DNA of 64,000 nt from Bacteroidetes bacterium 2013_40CM_41_45 (GTDB lineage Bacteria > Bacteroidota > Bacteroidia > AKYH767-A > 2013-40CM-41-45): positions 186,001 to 250,000 of the forward strand of contig NGFH01000011.1 in NCBI GenBank assembly GCA_002215675.1. Direction: 5' to 3'. The position numbers were made by a program, and so were the translations under genes. Below are positions 61,650 through 64,000 of this stretch, piece by piece (position 1 is the first letter of the stretch; each line of letters begins with the position of its first letter). A model generated the notes under the pieces. That model worked only from the letters and a program-made list of their open reading frames with translations. It was not told the origin of the DNA and made no database searches.

Positions 61650-62147
61650 ATGCTCAATCCATCTCGTATAAGGATTTCTGTTATTGAAGACGAGCTTCAG
61701 ATGTCGGAAATGCTTAAAGATTTTATTCGCCAAAAATACCCGATAGCAGAGATAAACATGTATTCGTCAGGGGAGGAAGCGCTCGATAAAATTTATGAAC
61801 CCCAGGACCTGGTGATTGTAGATTACCATCTTGATTCAGATAACACGGATGCCATGGATGGAGTTGCGTTCCTGAAAAAGCTTAAAGCGCGTTACGCAAA
61901 TGCACAGGTAATATTTCTTTCCGGGCAGGAAAAAGCTGAAGTGGCAGCCAATACTATGAAATACGGAGCATATGATTACATCGTGAAAAATGATAATGCA
62001 TTCAACCGCCTTGAAATTGTTTTTAAGAATGTTCTCGGTGAATCGTCATTGAAGAAAAATCTCGGCACGCAAAAGGTTTTTAATTACCTGCTCGTTGCAC
62101 TTATAGCTGCTTTGCTTGTAGGCATAGGCATAATGAAGTGGTTATAA
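61650..62147 (+). CDS. Receiver domain with C-terminal membrane anchor
   Basis: 165 aa. A full receiver domain (1-125) has the acidic pair in SVIEDELQMSE, the phospho-acceptor Asp in LVIVDYHLD, Ser in VIFLSGQEK and Lys in YIVKNDN. A short linker and one transmembrane helix (FNYLLVALIAALLVGIGIMK) follow. No output domain is present. A TACTTTTG -7 box lies 16 bp before the ATG. It could be a phosphate sink or a membrane-tethered signalling protein; no kinase is adjacent. Confidence 0.85.
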   Translation: MLNPSRIRISVIEDELQMSEMLKDFIRQKYPIAEINMYSSGEEALDKIYEPQDLVIVDYHLDSDNTDAMDGVAFLKKLKARYANAQVIFLSGQEKAEVAANTMKYGAYDYIVKNDNAFNRLEIVFKNVLGESSLKKNLGTQKVFNYLLVALIAALLVGIGIMKWL

Positions 62148-62930
62148 AAAAGAAATCCTTTTCAAAAAACTGGTTACTACCTCAAAGAATTCTTCCGGTT
62201 GCTCCGCATGAATCCAATGGCCTGAGTTTTTTATGGTGACCGCTTCGGCAAGAGGGAATATTTTTTTAAATTCTGAAATGTCATTATCAGTAACATAATC
62301 TGAACGGTCTCCTCTTAGCATCAATGCAGGCAGTTTAATGCTTCGGGAGAAATGAATTTCTTCGCTTGCGTTTTCAATTCTTTTTGAAATCACTTCAAGA
62401 TTAAACCGCCACGACAATACTTTTCCTGCTGCTGTTTCCTTCCAGTATATATTTTTCAGGATAAACTGCAGGGTTGCGTTGTCATTTATTTTTTGTGATA
62501 AAAATTGTTCCGCTTCTTTCCTGGAGGAAAGGATTTCTATTTTCACTTCATTCAGCGCTGAAATAATATTGCTGTGAAACACGGGATATTTTTTTGGAGC
62601 AATGTCCGAAATGACAAGTCCGGCAAATTGTTCTGCATGCATAAGTATCATTTGCATTGCAACTTTGCCTCCAAGAGAGTGCCCGATTACTACTGGACGG
62701 ATAATTTTTCTGTCCACCATTAATTCAAAAACATCCTCAGCCATGGTCTTGAAATTCCATTCTTCGCTGTGCGGCGACTGACCATGATTTCTTAAATCGG
62801 GCGCAAAAACATGAAACCCATTTTCAGAAAAACGTTTTGAAATAGTCATCCAGTTATCCGACATACCGAACAAACCGTGAAGGATAATAACCGGTGGACC
62901 TGAGCCCAGCTCACGAACGAAAAGTTTCAT
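62142..62930 (-). CDS. Alpha/beta hydrolase
   Basis: 262 aa. [20 protein letters not shown] (oxyanion His-Gly), nucleophile Ser in [15 protein letters not shown], Asp in [13 protein letters not shown] and His in [11 protein letters not shown] form a typical catalytic triad (YbfF-like esterase). The 3' end overlaps the converging receiver gene by 6 bp, and its start overlaps the stop of pdxJ by 4 bp (ATGA), so it is translationally coupled with pdxJ. Confidence 0.9.
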   Translation of the reverse strand: MKLFVRELGSGPPVIILHGLFGMSDNWMTISKRFSENGFHVFAPDLRNHGQSPHSEEWNFKTMAEDVFELMVDRKIIRPVVIGHSLGGKVAMQMILMHAEQFAGLVISDIAPKKYPVFHSNIISALNEVKIEILSSRKEAEQFLSQKINDNATLQFILKNIYWKETAAGKVLSWRFNLEVISKRIENASEEIHFSRSIKLPALMLRGDRSDYVTDNDISEFKKIFPLAEAVTIKNSGHWIHAEQPEEFFEVVTSFLKRISFL

Positions 62931-63640
62931 TTTAACTGTCGCAGGTAAAGCTGGATTGTATTTTCCAAACCGTAATAAAGCGCGTCCGAAATCAGGGCAT
63001 GACCAATAGAGACTTCGAGCAACTCCGGGATGTTGGAAGAAAAATAGTTGAGGTTATCAAGGTTCAAATCGTGTCCTGCATTTACTCCCAGGCCCACAGA
63101 AGCAGCATGTGCAGCTGCAATCTTGTATGGCTTCAATGCATTGATTTTATCTGTGGAAAATTTTTTTGCATAGTTTTCGGTGTAAAGCTCAACGCGGTCT
63201 GTTCCTGTTTCTGCAGCGCGAGAAATCATTTCAGCATCAGGGTCAATAAAAATAGATACTCTTGAACCTATGTTTTTTATTTCAGCAATAATTTTTTTCA
63301 GAAAGTCTTTATTCTTTTTTGTATCCCATCCGGCATTGGAAGTAATCGCATCCGGTGCATCGGGAACCAGCGTAACTTGTTGCGGTTTGACTTCACGGAT
63401 AAGGTTCAAAAATTTTTCAGAAGGATACCCTTCAATATTAAATTCTGTGGTCACAACTTTTTTCAATTCATAAACGTCTGTATAGCGGATATGTCTTTCA
63501 TCGGGGCGTGGATGCACCGTAATTCCCTGCGCGCCAAAGCGCTCGCAGTCGGCTGCTGCTTTTATAAGGTCGGGCAGGTTTCCTCCGCGTGCATTGCGCA
63601 GCGTGGCAATTTTATTGATATTCACACTTAGCCGGGCCAT
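62927..63640 (-). CDS. pdxJ: Pyridoxine 5'-phosphate synthase
   Basis: 237 aa from the ATG at 63640 ([20 protein letters not shown]); the alternative ATG at 63655 adds five residues. It condenses DXP with the PdxA product to form [43 protein letters not shown] and [17 protein letters not shown] are characteristic. It is followed by an alpha/beta hydrolase in the same operon. Confidence 0.96.
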   Translation of the reverse strand: MARLSVNINKIATLRNARGGNLPDLIKAAADCERFGAQGITVHPRPDERHIRYTDVYELKKVVTTEFNIEGYPSEKFLNLIREVKPQQVTLVPDAPDAITSNAGWDTKKNKDFLKKIIAEIKNIGSRVSIFIDPDAEMISRAAETGTDRVELYTENYAKKFSTDKINALKPYKIAAAHAASVGLGVNAGHDLNLDNLNYFSSNIPELLEVSIGHALISDALYYGLENTIQLYLRQLK

Positions 63641-63766
63641 GTTGGCACTGTTCATGTATAATAAATGCGATAACTTTTAACTATTTCCTCATCAGTAAAA
63701 GTATTAAAAAATGCTATGTTTGCCCGTCTCAAAACTTTGAGGTCACGATAACGTAAACATCCTGCA

Positions 63767-64000
63767 ATGCTTATAAAAGCGCTCATAAAAGACACCGTTC
63801 CTCCGCTTAAGTTTTCTGATACTATCAAGAAAGCGCTTAACTGGATGGAGGAATTTCACGTCAACCATCTGCCGGTGGTGGATGATAAGGGCTATGCGGG
63901 ATTGTTGGCTCTGCAGAATCTTTCGGGGCTCGACCAGCAGCAGCTTATTTCTTCGGTTGATATTTCTCTCTTTGACAAGTCTTTTATTACAGAGGGCAGG
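63767..64000 (+). CDS. CBS-domain protein, 5' part
   Basis: The first 78 codons are in the window; the gene runs off the right edge. KDTVPPLKFSDTIKKALNWM and EEFHVNHLPVVDDKGYAGLL form the first CBS motif. A TATGTTTG -7 box lies at 63715-63722, 44 bp before the ATG. The role cannot be decided from the fragment; it may be a standalone CBS pair. Confidence 0.75.
   Translation, partial: MLIKALIKDTVPPLKFSDTIKKALNWMEEFHVNHLPVVDDKGYAGLLALQNLSGLDQQQLISSVDISLFDKSFITEGR

Overview
The window looks like a chromosomal contig from a free-living or environmental Bacteroidota, most like Chitinophagales/Sphingobacteriales-type lineages. The evidence is: at least seven large secreted proteins ending in a type IX secretion (T9SS) sorting domain; -7 boxes of the TAnnTTTG type; LytS/LytTR two-component systems and a Reg_prop/Y_Y_Y sensor kinase; a complex I operon without nuoEFG; and the gene order pdxA-DUF177-rpmF-plsX-fabH. 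The species cannot be named from the sequence.

Layout. 0-2.7 kb: the 5' part of an LD-carboxypeptidase gene, metG (TTG start), and a tRNA-Arg(CCU) locus preceded by a broken tRNA-Arg copy. 3-9.2 kb: a collagen-like surface protein and an SBBP-repeat T9SS protein. 9.2-15.7 kb: a P-loop protein, an ABC exporter with degenerate ATPase motifs, small envelope proteins and two Ntn-hydrolase asparaginase-family enzymes. 16-22.7 kb: a DUF1572/DinB protein, a kelch/cupredoxin operon, a frameshifted double-DUF4242 gene, a GNAT/DUF1272 pair and a LytS/LytTR system. Three of these promoters share one motif. 23-33.4 kb: small membrane peptides, T9SS proteins and an ECF42-type sigma factor with two DGPF proteins. 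33.4-42 kb: a fiber-like repeat protein, two globins, a small membrane peptide, a LytTR regulator and a 1068-aa sensor kinase. Three promoters here carry 12-bp boxes repeated with an exact 20-bp period. 42.2-42.6 kb: tRNA-Arg(CCG) with a GIY-YIG endonuclease gene (frameshifted) flanked by 14-bp direct repeats of the tRNA 3' end. 42.8-53.7 kb: the nuoABCDHIJKLMN operon, invaded by a four-helix-bundle (S23/Avd-like) gene and by a family of short AT-rich repeats. 53.7-64 kb: two T9SS proteins, the fatty-acid/phospholipid/L32 cluster, pdxA, a membrane-anchored receiver domain, an alpha/beta hydrolase, pdxJ and a partial CBS-domain gene.

How it fits together. Housekeeping modules are respiration (complex I), lipid initiation (plsX, fabH), PLP synthesis (pdxA, pdxJ) and translation (metG, rpmF, two tRNA-Arg). 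They alternate with surface/secretome genes whose promoters seem to be controlled by two separate LytTR systems. The most unusual observations are (1) two tRNA-Arg loci that each carry a partial tRNA copy, a GC-rich palindrome and a GIY-YIG gene or remnant, suggesting a tRNA-targeting mini-element; (2) two candidate LytTR regulons with precisely spaced operator arrays; and (3) the repeat family and four-helix-bundle gene in the spacers of the complex I operon. All functional calls rest on sequence reading by eye; no database search was run.
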